DNA of 64,000 bases from CAG-488 sp051881315 (GTDB lineage: Bacteria > Bacillota > Clostridia > Oscillospirales > Acutalibacteraceae): assembly GCA_051881315.1 (NCBI GenBank), contig JBJEPQ010000019.1, positions 40,604-104,603 of the forward strand, written 5' to 3'. Shown here piece by piece: positions 26,488 to 34,040 of this stretch. Numbering within the stretch: the first letter of the stretch is position 1; the number at the start of each line of letters is the position of its first letter. The position numbers were made by a program, and so were the translations under genes. The notes beneath the pieces were generated by a model. That model made no database searches, was not told the DNA's origin, and saw only the letters and a program-made list of their open reading frames with translations.

Positions 26488-26525
26488 ATATGTTCTGACC
26501 TCGCCTCATATATTTTTATGAGGTG
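26488..26525 (+). promoter_or_regulatory. Possible sigma-E-type promoter and hairpin masking the yabP ribosome site
   Basis: CCTCATA (26504-26510) pairs with TATGAGG (26517-26523), burying part of the yabP ribosome site GAGGTG; TTTTTT follows, so the structure also looks like a terminator for rqcP. ATA (26488-26490), 16 bases, then CATATATT (26507-26514) resembles the sporulation sigma-E consensus. Transcripts starting just after it would lack the left arm. Hairpin: clear. Promoter: tentative. Confidence 0.45.
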
Positions 26526-26531
26526 TTTTTT

Positions 26532-26795
26532 ATGTCTGAAGATTTTATCCACGATGTTGTAATAGAAAATCGGCAAAAGCTAAGCGCAACCGGCATCGAA
26601 AACGTTGACAGCTACGAGGAGGACTGCATAATCGCTCAGAGCGAGTGCGGTGAGATCGTAATCAGGGGACGTGATCTGAAAATAAGCCGTCTGTCCGTTG
26701 AAACAGGGGATATGACCGTCGAGGGCGGCATTGACAGCGTCGGCTACAATGCACCCAAGGTTAAAGGCAGTTTTCTGAACAGGGTGTTCCGATGA
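26532..26795 (+). CDS. yabP: Sporulation protein YabP
   Basis: An 87-aa member of the YabP/YqfC family, needed in Bacillus for spore cortex formation in the mother cell. Recognisable are the N-terminal HDVVIENRQKLSATGIENVDSYEE pattern (quoted in parts: ENRQKLSATGI and VDSYEE), the GEIVIRGRDLKISRLSVETGD core and the short C-terminus. The ATG at 26532 is used with GAGGTG seven bases upstream. The overlapping yabQ start (ATGA) shows translational coupling. Confidence 0.92.
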   Translation: MSEDFIHDVVIENRQKLSATGIENVDSYEEDCIIAQSECGEIVIRGRDLKISRLSVETGDMTVEGGIDSVGYNAPKVKGSFLNRVFR

Positions 26796-27205
26796 TCGAC
26801 TATCTTCCTAAAACCTCCGAACAGCTTTTAGGGTTTATCTATTCCGTCGGGATAGGGCTTGCCCTCGGGTTTGTCTACGGATTGCTGAGAATATTATTTT
26901 TTTTCCTGTCAGGAAGTGATAAAAAATTCACTCTTACAAGGGATATAATATTTCTGCTGTTCTGCCTGACCGTCACCTTCTTTTTCTTCCTTATCCGATA
27001 CAACGGCAAGGTGATGTTTTTCGCCGTGGCAGGGGAGCTCCTCGGAGGATACGGTGCGTTTAAGCTAACGGATTCGTTTATCTCTTACCTGATCCGAAAA
27101 ATTCTCAGAAAGGTGAGGAAAAGAATTTCCGGCTTTGTCCTCTCTGTAAGGCGCAAAGCGATATCTTTCGTCAGAAAAATCCAAAACTGTAAAAAAATAT
27201 TATAA
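26792..27205 (+). CDS. yabQ: Sporulation membrane protein YabQ
   Basis: A 137-aa membrane protein of the YabQ family, required for spore cortex assembly in Bacillus. Three to four hydrophobic segments cover residues 10-95, including FIYSVGIGLALGFVYGLLRI. A basic C-terminal tail follows (KILRKVRKRI, RRKAISFVRKI). Sequence conservation in this family is low; the call rests on topology, length and exact position between yabP and divIC. Confidence 0.88.
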   Translation: MIDYLPKTSEQLLGFIYSVGIGLALGFVYGLLRILFFFLSGSDKKFTLTRDIIFLLFCLTVTFFFFLIRYNGKVMFFAVAGELLGGYGAFKLTDSFISYLIRKILRKVRKRISGFVLSVRRKAISFVRKIQNCKKIL

Positions 27206-27231
27206 AATATAAAAAATTTTCTAAAAATGAC

Positions 27232-27261
27232 TTGCATAATCGACACAATATAGTGTATAAT
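27232..27261 (+). promoter_or_regulatory. Promoter of divIC
   Basis: TTGCAT (27232-27237) and a perfect TATAAT (27256-27261) with an 18-base spacer. The leader contains a small hairpin, AACGGA/TCCGTT around 27270-27284. This lets the division gene be expressed independently of the sporulation genes upstream. Confidence 0.65.
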
Positions 27262-27316
27262 CATTCCGTAACGGAGTGTCCGTTGCAAGAAGAAATTCGG
27301 AATCGAGGTGACTGAA

Positions 27317-27610
27317 ATGGCTGAAAAGAAGAAGCGCAAGCATAGTTTCATTGTTTCATTCTGCATTATTGCGCTGTGTGCATATTTCGCCATTTCGTTG
27401 ATAACCATACATAGAGAGATCAGAGAAACCAAAGCTGAAATTGCCGATGTCAAGGCATCCTATGACGAGCAGGTTGCGGAAAACGCTCAGATTAAGAAAA
27501 GAATTGACAGCGGTGAAATAGATGAATACGTCGAAAAGATTGCAAGAGATGAGCTTGGGTATGTTAAGCCCGGCGAGCACGTCTATTACGAAGTCTCTGT
27601 GAACGATTGA
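27317..27610 (+). CDS. divIC: Septum formation initiator, FtsB/DivIC family
   Basis: A 97-aa bitopic division protein: a basic cytoplasmic start (KKKRKHS), one membrane segment around residues 13-33, then an extracytoplasmic coiled coil (IREIRETKAEIADVKASYDE region, residues ~38-65). The conserved ARDELGYVKPGEHVYYEV end follows. It forms a complex with FtsL and DivIB-type proteins at the septum. ATG 27317 with GAGGTG six bases upstream is preferred over the GTG at 27308, which lies inside that ribosome site. Neighbours match Bacillus yabQ-divIC-yabR. Confidence 0.92.
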   Translation: MAEKKKRKHSFIVSFCIIALCAYFAISLITIHREIRETKAEIADVKASYDEQVAENAQIKKRIDSGEIDEYVEKIARDELGYVKPGEHVYYEVSVND

Positions 27611-27640
27611 CGGTTCGGAAAAAAGAGGAGTACGCATTTT

Positions 27641-28084
27641 ATGCAGTTGGAAGTTGGTTCAATAGTTGAGGGAAAAGTAACAGGTTTTACGTCTTTCGGC
27701 GCCTTTGTCGATCTTGATGACGGCAAAAAGGGAATGGTACATATTTCCGAGGTGGCGACGGAATTTGTAAAGGATATCAAGGATCATCTGAAAGTCGGTC
27801 AGCAGGTCAAGGTAAAGGTTCTTTCTATTGCAGATGACGGTAAGATCAGCCTGTCTATCCGAAAAGCCGTTGAACAGCCTAAAACTCAGAAGCCAAAGTC
27901 CACCCAGCAGAGAAGACCTGCGGCGAACGTTTGGCAGGGCAATAAGAGCACGGATAATCAACCTCAGTCCTTTGAAAGCATGATGGCGAAATTCAAGCAG
28001 GTAAGCGACGAGAAGATGTCGGATTTGAAGCGTGACTCCAAGCACGGCGGCGGATACAACCGTCGCGGTACAAATAAACTGTGA
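27641..28084 (+). CDS. yabR: S1-domain RNA-binding protein (YabR-like)
   Basis: A 147-aa protein with one S1 RNA-binding domain at residues 1-70: VGSIVEGKVTGFTSFGAFVDL, then KGMVHISEVA and VKVLSIADDGKISLSIRKA. A basic, Gln/Lys-rich, probably disordered tail follows. It corresponds to YabR, the general-stress-protein-13-like partner at the end of the yab-divIC cluster. It may bind RNA or ribosomes; no enzyme motif is present. GAGGAG precedes the ATG, and an excellent terminator follows. Confidence 0.9.
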   Translation: MQLEVGSIVEGKVTGFTSFGAFVDLDDGKKGMVHISEVATEFVKDIKDHLKVGQQVKVKVLSIADDGKISLSIRKAVEQPKTQKPKSTQQRRPAANVWQGNKSTDNQPQSFESMMAKFKQVSDEKMSDLKRDSKHGGGYNRRGTNKL

Positions 28085-28091
28085 GGTATTT

Positions 28092-28119
28092 CAGGGGCAG
28101 GTTTCTGCTCCTGTTTTTT
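28092..28119 (+). terminator. Terminator after yabR
   Basis: CAGGGGCAG (28092-28100) pairs with CTGCTCCTG (28105-28113, one G-U pair) around a 4-base loop, followed by TTTTTT. It ends only 13 bases before the fumarase start codon. Confidence 0.88.
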
Positions 28120-28132
28120 GTAGGTGATTATT

Positions 28133-28978
28133 TTGAGAGAAATAGATGTAAGCGTAATAACAAAGACGGTTGCCGAGCTTTGCATCAGGGCAAACAAGCT
28201 CCTGCCCGACGACCTTGCCGAAACAATTTCTTCCTGCCGAGGCTGTGAGAGAAATCCTCTTGCCGAAAGCGTGCTCGGAGATATCGAGGCAAATCTTGAT
28301 GCGGCAAAGGAGTTGGATATACCGATCTGTCAGGATACGGGTATGGCGGTCGTTTTTCTTGATATAGGTCAGGACGTGCATTTTGTCGGCGGCAGTCTTT
28401 ACGATGCGGTCAACAGGGGAGTCCATGACGGTTATGTGGACGGCTATCTGCGCTGTTCGGTGGTGTCCGATCCGCTCAGAAGGGTGAACACCAGGGACAA
28501 CACTCCTGCCGTTATTCACACGAATATTGTTGACGGCGACGGCGTGAAGATCACCGTTGCTCCTAAGGGCTTCGGCAGCGAGAATATGAGCTGTCTTAAA
28601 ATGATGACGCCTGCGAGGGGCAGGGAGGATATCATCGAATATGTTCTTGACTGCGTGAAAACCGCAGGCGGCAATCCCTGTCCGCCCATCGTTCTCGGCA
28701 TAGGCATCGGCGGCGACTTTGAGCAATGTGCCTTCCTTGCCAAAAAGGCTCTTTGCAGGAGCGTTTCTCAGAAAAATCCCGATGAATTTTATAACGATAT
28801 GGAAGCTGAAATTCTTGACCGCATCAACAGGGAAACGGGCGTAGGCCCTCAGGGCTTCGGCGGCGACACGAGCGCTCTTTCCGTTGCCATTGAGACCGCT
28901 CCGACGCATATTGCAGGACTTCCCGTTGCGGTGAATTTCGGATGCCACGTCACCCGTCACGCAAGTGAAAATCTTTAA
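28133..28978 (+). CDS. Class I fumarate hydratase, alpha subunit
   Basis: A 281-aa iron-sulfur hydratase subunit (N-terminal Fe-S domain of class I fumarase/tartrate dehydratase). Visible features are REIDVSVITKTVAELC, ICQDTGMAVVF with a cluster Cys, CPPIVLGIGIGGDFEQCA and the C-terminal GPQGFGGDTSAL. The start is a TTG at 28133, giving the family-typical MREIDVSV; TAGGTGA lies five bases upstream, and the GTG at 28124 lies inside that site. The beta subunit, usually directly downstream, is not in this window, so the partner must be elsewhere if the enzyme is functional. Tartrate dehydratase is an alternative. Confidence 0.88.
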   Translation: MREIDVSVITKTVAELCIRANKLLPDDLAETISSCRGCERNPLAESVLGDIEANLDAAKELDIPICQDTGMAVVFLDIGQDVHFVGGSLYDAVNRGVHDGYVDGYLRCSVVSDPLRRVNTRDNTPAVIHTNIVDGDGVKITVAPKGFGSENMSCLKMMTPARGREDIIEYVLDCVKTAGGNPCPPIVLGIGIGGDFEQCAFLAKKALCRSVSQKNPDEFYNDMEAEILDRINRETGVGPQGFGGDTSALSVAIETAPTHIAGLPVAVNFGCHVTRHASENL

Positions 28979-28995
28979 AATCGTCCACAGAGAGT

Positions 28996-29019
28996 TTTTG
29001 ACGGTTTTTTTCGTCAAAA
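28996..29019 (+). other. Intergenic hairpin downstream of the fumarase subunit
   Basis: TTTTGACG (28996-29003) pairs perfectly with CGTCAAAA (29012-29019). There is no T-tract after it, so a termination role is uncertain. The preceding GTCCACAG resembles the start of the dispersed repeat at 983, weakly. Confidence 0.4.
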
Positions 29020-29082
29020 GGTGAAGTAATTCCGTCATACAGCCCAAGCCTTCTTGTCAATACACTTATTTGAGGTTAGATA

Positions 29083-30198
29083 ATGAACATTAGATTTGTA
29101 ATACCGTGCTTGTTAGGTCTTGAATCTATCATAGCGAACGAGATGAAAACCCTCGGCGCAGAGGACGTTGTTTCCGAAAACGGCAGAGTTCTTTTCAGCG
29201 GCGACGAAACGATGCTTGCAAGGGCGAATATCTGCTCAAGATATTCCGAAAGAATACAGATCCTTGTCGGAGAATTTTACGCAAGGAGCTTCGAGGAGCT
29301 TTTTCAGGGCACAAAGTCCCTTGCGTGGGAGGAGTGGATCGGCGCTTACGATGCTTTTCCCGTCAAGGGTTATTCCCTCAACTCCACTCTTTTCAGCGTC
29401 AGCGACTGCCAGTCGATAATCAAAAAGGCTGTTGTCGAGAGACTGAAATCAAAGTACGGAATAAGCTGGTTTGACGAGACGGGACCTGTCCATCAAATTC
29501 AGTTTTCTATAATGAAAGACAAGGTCAGTCTGCTTCTTGACACAACTGGAGCAGGTCTTCACAAGAGGGGCTACCGTCCGCAGGCTAATGCCGCTCCGAT
29601 CAAGGAGACCTTGGCGGCGGCACTCTGTGACCTTGCAAGACTCCGCAGTTATCACACCCTTTACGATCCGATGTGCGGAAGCGGAACAATACTCATAGAG
29701 GGTGCTATGATGGTGCACAACATCGCGCCCGGAGTGAACAGATATTTCTCGGCGGAACGCTGGGACGTGATTGATGAAAATGTCTGGACTCAGGAGCGCA
29801 ACCGTGCGAGGGAGCTTGTAAATTACGACACCGATTTTGTCGCATACGGCTCCGATATAGACGAAGCTGCTCTTGAAATCGCTCAGATAAATGCAAAGAG
29901 GGCAGGAGTTGAAAGAAAGATCAGGTTTGAAAAGGCGGATATCCGCAATTTTGAGCCGAAAAGCGAAAAGGGCACGGTGATATGCAATCCGCCCTACGGA
30001 GAGCGTTTGTTGGATATCGAGGAGGCCCAGAGGCTTTATAAAATTATGGGGGAAAAATTCATCAGAAAGCACGGTTGGGCGTATTATGTCATAAGTCCGT
30101 CCGAAGAATTTGAAAAGGAGTTCGGACGCAAGGCGGACAAACGCCGCAAGCTTTACAACGGTATGATAAAGTGTCAGCTGTTTATGTATTTCAAATGA
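29083..30198 (+). CDS. THUMP-domain class I rRNA methyltransferase (RlmL/YpsC-like)
   Basis: A 371-aa SAM-dependent methyltransferase. The N-terminal ferredoxin-like/THUMP region covers about residues 1-155. The Rossmann methyltransferase domain has DPMCGSGTILIEGAMM (SAM motif I), GSDIDEAALEIAQINAKRAG (motif II) and the N6-adenine/N2-guanine catalytic motif ICNPPYGERL. This architecture matches YpsC/RlmL-type 23S rRNA m2G methyltransferases. The exact target base is inferred from family. GAGGTT precedes the ATG. Confidence 0.9.
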   Translation: MNIRFVIPCLLGLESIIANEMKTLGAEDVVSENGRVLFSGDETMLARANICSRYSERIQILVGEFYARSFEELFQGTKSLAWEEWIGAYDAFPVKGYSLNSTLFSVSDCQSIIKKAVVERLKSKYGISWFDETGPVHQIQFSIMKDKVSLLLDTTGAGLHKRGYRPQANAAPIKETLAAALCDLARLRSYHTLYDPMCGSGTILIEGAMMVHNIAPGVNRYFSAERWDVIDENVWTQERNRARELVNYDTDFVAYGSDIDEAALEIAQINAKRAGVERKIRFEKADIRNFEPKSEKGTVICNPPYGERLLDIEEAQRLYKIMGEKFIRKHGWAYYVISPSEEFEKEFGRKADKRRKLYNGMIKCQLFMYFK

Positions 30199-30217
30199 TT
30201 TACGGAGGTATTTTGAA

Positions 30218-31174
30218 ATGAGACACCTATTTATTATCAATCCGAACGCCGGCAAGGGAAAGGCTTTTGATACGGTTATGCCGCTTATCAAAAAGGCAGT
30301 TGCGGATAGAGAAATAGACTACGAGGTGTATGTCAGCAGTTCCTCACAGGATACGCATGATTACTGTAAAAGAATGTGCGAGACCGGAGATCAGCTCCGT
30401 ATTTATGCCTGCGGAGGAGACGGAACGATCTACGATGTTGTCAATGCGATACACGGCTTCGACAATGTTGAATTTGCCGCAATTCCTCTCGGTTCGGGCA
30501 ATGACTTTATCCGTCTTTTCGGAACAAAGGAGGAATTTACGGATATCGGCGCACAGATTGACGGTACACCGATCAAGATCGACGCTATAAAGTGCGGCGA
30601 CAGGATAGCCGTCAACCAATGCTCAATGGGAATGGACGCCGAGGTTTGCTCTAAGCAGTCGGATTTCAAAAAAATTCCGTGGCTTACGGGTGAGTCGGCT
30701 TACACGGCGTCCCTGCTTTACTGCCTATGGTCAAAGAGGACGAACCGTTTTACCGTCACCATCGACGACGGAGAACCTATTACAGATGATTTTATCTTTG
30801 CTTTTTGCGGTAACAGCCGCTACTACGGCGGAGGTTATCAGGCGGCTCCCTATGCCGTACCCGAGGATGGAAAGCTGGATTTCTGTCTTGTTACAACGAT
30901 GAAGATTCCACGCCTGCTTTCTCAGATCGGTAACTATAAAAAGGGCAGACACTTTAACTGGCCGGAAACAACTTATGTCAGAGGAAAGAAAATGACCGTA
31001 CACAGCGATATTCCTGCTTCGGTAAACGTTGACGGCGAATGTGATATGGTTACGGACAGCACCTTTGAAATTATTCCGTCGGCATTTAAATTTGTGATTC
31101 CCGCATCTTCGTCCTACATACAGGACAGAAAATCGGGAAAAATTTCAGATGAGATCGGCGTTCCCGTAAAATAA
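30218..31174 (+). CDS. Diacylglycerol/lipid kinase family protein (YegS/BmrU-like)
   Basis: A 318-aa lipid kinase with the DAGK catalytic domain: IINPNAGKGKA at the N-terminus, the glycine-rich nucleotide site ACGGDGTIYDVVNAI around residues 66-80, and IPLGSGNDFIRLFG. The C-terminal beta-sandwich ends with VNVDGECDMVTDSTFEI. It probably phosphorylates diacylglycerol or a related lipid at the membrane. GGAGG precedes the start. It lies between the methyltransferase and the phosphate cotransporter genes, with short gaps suggesting co-transcription. Confidence 0.9.
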   Translation: MRHLFIINPNAGKGKAFDTVMPLIKKAVADREIDYEVYVSSSSQDTHDYCKRMCETGDQLRIYACGGDGTIYDVVNAIHGFDNVEFAAIPLGSGNDFIRLFGTKEEFTDIGAQIDGTPIKIDAIKCGDRIAVNQCSMGMDAEVCSKQSDFKKIPWLTGESAYTASLLYCLWSKRTNRFTVTIDDGEPITDDFIFAFCGNSRYYGGGYQAAPYAVPEDGKLDFCLVTTMKIPRLLSQIGNYKKGRHFNWPETTYVRGKKMTVHSDIPASVNVDGECDMVTDSTFEIIPSAFKFVIPASSSYIQDRKSGKISDEIGVPVK

Positions 31175-31216
31175 CTGAACATAATAATAAATATACAGCT
31201 TTATTTCGGTGACAAT

Positions 31217-32959
31217 ATGGATATTTTCAATGCATTAACAATGGTCGGCGGTCTGTGCCTCTTCCTTTTCGGAATGAATATTATGGGACAGGCTCTTGAA
31301 CGCCGTGCAGGAAACAGCCTCAGAAACACGCTTGAAAAACTGACTTCAAACAAAATTGCCGGATTTTTGACAGGTCTCGGCGTCACGGCCGTTATTCAAA
31401 GCTCGTCCGCAACGACGGTAATGGTTGTCGGATTTGTAAACTCCGGCTTGATGACGCTCAGACAGGCGATAAACGTCATTATGGGCGCAAACGTCGGCAC
31501 GACGGTAACAAGCTGGGTGCTTTCGCTCGGCGGAATCAGCAGCGACAATGTTTTTGTAAAGATGCTCACTCCGACCGCTTTCACACCGGTGCTTGCCCTT
31601 GTCGGTATTGTTATGTATCTCTTTGTCAAGGACTCGAAAAAGAAGGACACGGGAGCCGTACTGCTCGGATTCTCCGTTCTGATGTTCGGAATGGAGACTA
31701 TGTCGTCTGCGGTTTCCGGTCTTTCCGAAGTGCCCGAATTTCAGAAACTGTTTATAATGTTTAAAAATCCGCTTTTAGGACTTCTTGTCGGTATGCTTCT
31801 TACGGCGGTCATTCAGTCAAGCTCCGCTTCGGTCGGTATCTTGCAGGCATTGACTGTAACGGGCCAGGTTTCGATCGGTGCGGCAATACCGATCGTTATG
31901 GGTGACGGTATCGGCACCTGCGTCACAGCGATGTTCTCAGGTATCGGCGCAAAGAGAGAAGCCAAGCGTGCCGCAGTTACCCACCTTTTGATAAATGCAA
32001 TGGGCTCGATAATCTGGGTTACGGTTTATTGGATCATCAAGGTGATTTTCAAGCCGGCAATCCTTGATTCTTCGGCAACCTTTGTCAGCATCGCTATCAT
32101 CAACACAGGCTTCAAGGTGCTCAATACCGCCCTTTTCCTGCCTCTTTCGGGAGTGCTCGAAAAGCTTGTCTGCAAGCTCGTACCCGATTCGGATACGGTC
32201 GAGGAGGATGTCGAGCTGGACGAGAGACTTCTTTTCACTCCGACTCTTGCTCTCCAGCAATGCCGAGCCAAGGAGACCGAGATGGCAAAAATTGCACGGG
32301 AGGCTCTTTGCAACAGTATAAGCTCAATAACGGACTTTTCTGCGGAGCTTGCCGAAAGTGTCAGAAAAAAAGAAAACTCCTGTGACCATTATGAGGATAT
32401 TCTGGCGACTTATCTTGTTAAAATAGGTGCGGAGCATCTTTCGGACAGCGACAGCGAGCAGGCTACAATGCTGTTAAAGCTTCTCGGTGACTTTGAACGA
32501 ATTTCCGACCATGCTGTCAATCTCATTGAATCGGCTGAGGAGCTGAGGGATAAGAAGCTTGTTTTCTCCGAGGAAGCGGCAAATGAATTTTCGGTTATTT
32601 CCTCGGCGGTCAACGAAATTCTTGAGCTTGCGATTGACGCTTTCGTCAACAATGACCGTGAAAAGGCGAGCTGCGTTGAGCCGCTTGAGCAGGTTATAGA
32701 CGACATCAAGGAGATATTGAGAACCAACCATGTCAAGCGTATGAGAAACGGCGAGTGCGGAATTGAAATGGGCTTTATCTGGTCGGATATTCTGACGAAT
32801 TTTGAGCGTGTTTCCGACCATTGTTCCAACATCGCAGGCTGTGTTATCGACACCGCAGACCACAACCTCAATCTCCACGAAACTCTCAGCAATTTCAAGC
32901 ACAATAACAAGAGCTTCGAGACAAGCTACCGCTATTTTGCGGAGAAATACAAGGTGTAA
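31217..32959 (+). CDS. Na/Pi cotransporter family protein with C-terminal PhoU-like domain
   Basis: A 580-aa protein. The membrane half (residues ~1-310) contains the two inverted repeats typical of Na+/phosphate cotransporters, each with the QSSSA motif (TAVIQSSSATTVMVVGFVN and TAVIQSSSASVGILQALT). The C-terminal ~220 residues are a helical PhoU-like domain with LGDFERISDHAVNL and ILTNFERVSDHCSNI metal-binding repeats. This is the NptA/YjbB-type architecture. It ends in a very strong terminator. Confidence 0.92.
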   Translation: MDIFNALTMVGGLCLFLFGMNIMGQALERRAGNSLRNTLEKLTSNKIAGFLTGLGVTAVIQSSSATTVMVVGFVNSGLMTLRQAINVIMGANVGTTVTSWVLSLGGISSDNVFVKMLTPTAFTPVLALVGIVMYLFVKDSKKKDTGAVLLGFSVLMFGMETMSSAVSGLSEVPEFQKLFIMFKNPLLGLLVGMLLTAVIQSSSASVGILQALTVTGQVSIGAAIPIVMGDGIGTCVTAMFSGIGAKREAKRAAVTHLLINAMGSIIWVTVYWIIKVIFKPAILDSSATFVSIAIINTGFKVLNTALFLPLSGVLEKLVCKLVPDSDTVEEDVELDERLLFTPTLALQQCRAKETEMAKIAREALCNSISSITDFSAELAESVRKKENSCDHYEDILATYLVKIGAEHLSDSDSEQATMLLKLLGDFERISDHAVNLIESAEELRDKKLVFSEEAANEFSVISSAVNEILELAIDAFVNNDREKASCVEPLEQVIDDIKEILRTNHVKRMRNGECGIEMGFIWSDILTNFERVSDHCSNIAGCVIDTADHNLNLHETLSNFKHNNKSFETSYRYFAEKYKV

Positions 32960-32962
32960 TCA

Positions 32963-33002
32963 AACAACCGCTGAATTATGATTTGATAATTCGGCGGTTG
33001 TT
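32963..33002 (+). terminator. Strong terminator after the Na/Pi cotransporter
   Basis: A stem of about 17 bp (32963-32979 with 32986-33002, one G-U pair) around a 6-base loop. The following sequence is only moderately T-rich. Confidence 0.8.
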
Positions 33003-33014
33003 GCTGTTAAAATA

Positions 33015-33043
33015 TTGAAAACGTTTTTCGGATATGATATATT
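33015..33043 (+). promoter_or_regulatory. Promoter of the GH16 gene
   Basis: TTGAAA (33015-33020) and TATATT (33038-33043) with a 17-base spacer lie directly before AAAGGGGG and the GTG start at 33066. The same TTG looks like a start codon of a longer frame but is the -35 box. Confidence 0.7.
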
Positions 33044-33065
33044 AAAAGAAAAAGGGGGATTTTCT

Positions 33066-33935
33066 GTGAAAGCGATTTTCTGTAAACTTCTTTCGGTTAT
33101 TATCACTCTTATCTCTATGTTTGCCGTTGAATTAAATCAACCCGTAATTCCAAATCCGACGAAAAAGGTTGATTTGTCTCAGTTCAGAATGACGTTTGAA
33201 GATGAATTTGACGGCGAGCTTGACCGCAGCGTCTGGTCGGGACATTATACATACGGCGACGCTTCATCAATCCGGAAAGGCACATACTGGAACAACAATA
33301 TGGCATATACCGAGGACGGCAACCTGATTATACCGCTGAGATATCTGCCTGACGGTATGGGAGGAACGGGAGCAGGCTGGTACACGGCAGGTCTTGACAC
33401 CGACTCCGACGCACCGAACGGCTTTTCTCAGAAATACGGATATTTCGAGTGCCGATGTATTCTTCCTAAGGGCGCTGATATCTGGAGCGCATTCTGGATG
33501 TTTAATGACAGCGTGGGAAATGTTGACGGAGTGGGCAGGGACGGCACCGAGGTTGATATCTTTGAAAGCTTCAGCTACGGCGATCTGCTGTCGAATGTTG
33601 TTCAGTGCAATCTCCATTGGGACGGCTACGGCGAAGCGCATCAGAGCGGAGGTCATTGCAAGACCTACGTCATCGGCAATAATCCTTATGAAGAATTTAA
33701 CACATACGGTCTTGAATGGAACGAGAATGAATACATCTTCTATGTAAACGGCAAGGAATTTTACCGAACGAATGATGGCGGTGTGTGCCAAAATCCTCTG
33801 TTCCTTATCCTTTCCGTTGAGATGTGGGGAGAAAATGCAGTTCCCTCAGAGCGTGACGAAAATGCCGCACCTGCGGATTTCATAGTCGATTATGTCAGAG
33901 CATATCAGTATATCGACATTATTGACGCTAAATAA
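33066..33935 (+). CDS. Secreted glycoside hydrolase family 16 (beta-glucanase-type)
   Basis: A 289-aa protein. An N-terminal hydrophobic segment (residues 6-22 after MKAIFCK) acts as signal peptide or anchor. The GH16 jelly-roll contains the catalytic EVDIFES motif (pattern ExDxxE, the two Glu being nucleophile and acid/base). Supporting segments are FEDEFDG near the start, YGYFECRCILPKGADIWSAFWM, and HTYGLEWNENEYIFYVNG-type sequence (here TYGLEWNENEYIFYVNG). Family members cleave lichenan, laminarin, agar or related beta-glycans; the substrate cannot be fixed. GTG 33066 is chosen for AAGGGGG nine bases upstream. It converges on the polysaccharide locus. Confidence 0.88.
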   Translation: MKAIFCKLLSVIITLISMFAVELNQPVIPNPTKKVDLSQFRMTFEDEFDGELDRSVWSGHYTYGDASSIRKGTYWNNNMAYTEDGNLIIPLRYLPDGMGGTGAGWYTAGLDTDSDAPNGFSQKYGYFECRCILPKGADIWSAFWMFNDSVGNVDGVGRDGTEVDIFESFSYGDLLSNVVQCNLHWDGYGEAHQSGGHCKTYVIGNNPYEEFNTYGLEWNENEYIFYVNGKEFYRTNDGGVCQNPLFLILSVEMWGENAVPSERDENAAPADFIVDYVRAYQYIDIIDAK

Positions 33936-33988
33936 ACATCGGACTGTAGAACTAAGCGAAGAACAAAAGAAACTAAACTAAACAGAGA

Positions 33989-34022
33989 GGCTTGTATCGG
34001 ATTTTTTTAACCGATACAAGCC
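33989..34022. terminator. Bidirectional terminator between GH16 and the polysaccharide locus
   Basis: A perfect 12-bp stem (33989-34000 with 34011-34022) around a 10-base T-rich loop sits between convergent genes, and may stop transcription from both sides. Confidence 0.75.
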
Positions 34023-34040
34023 TTACTTGTTATATTATTA

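Noticed and set aside
33015..33065. N-terminal extension of GH16 from 33015
   Set aside because: It covers the promoter; the GTG at 33066 has the ribosome site and the signal peptide.
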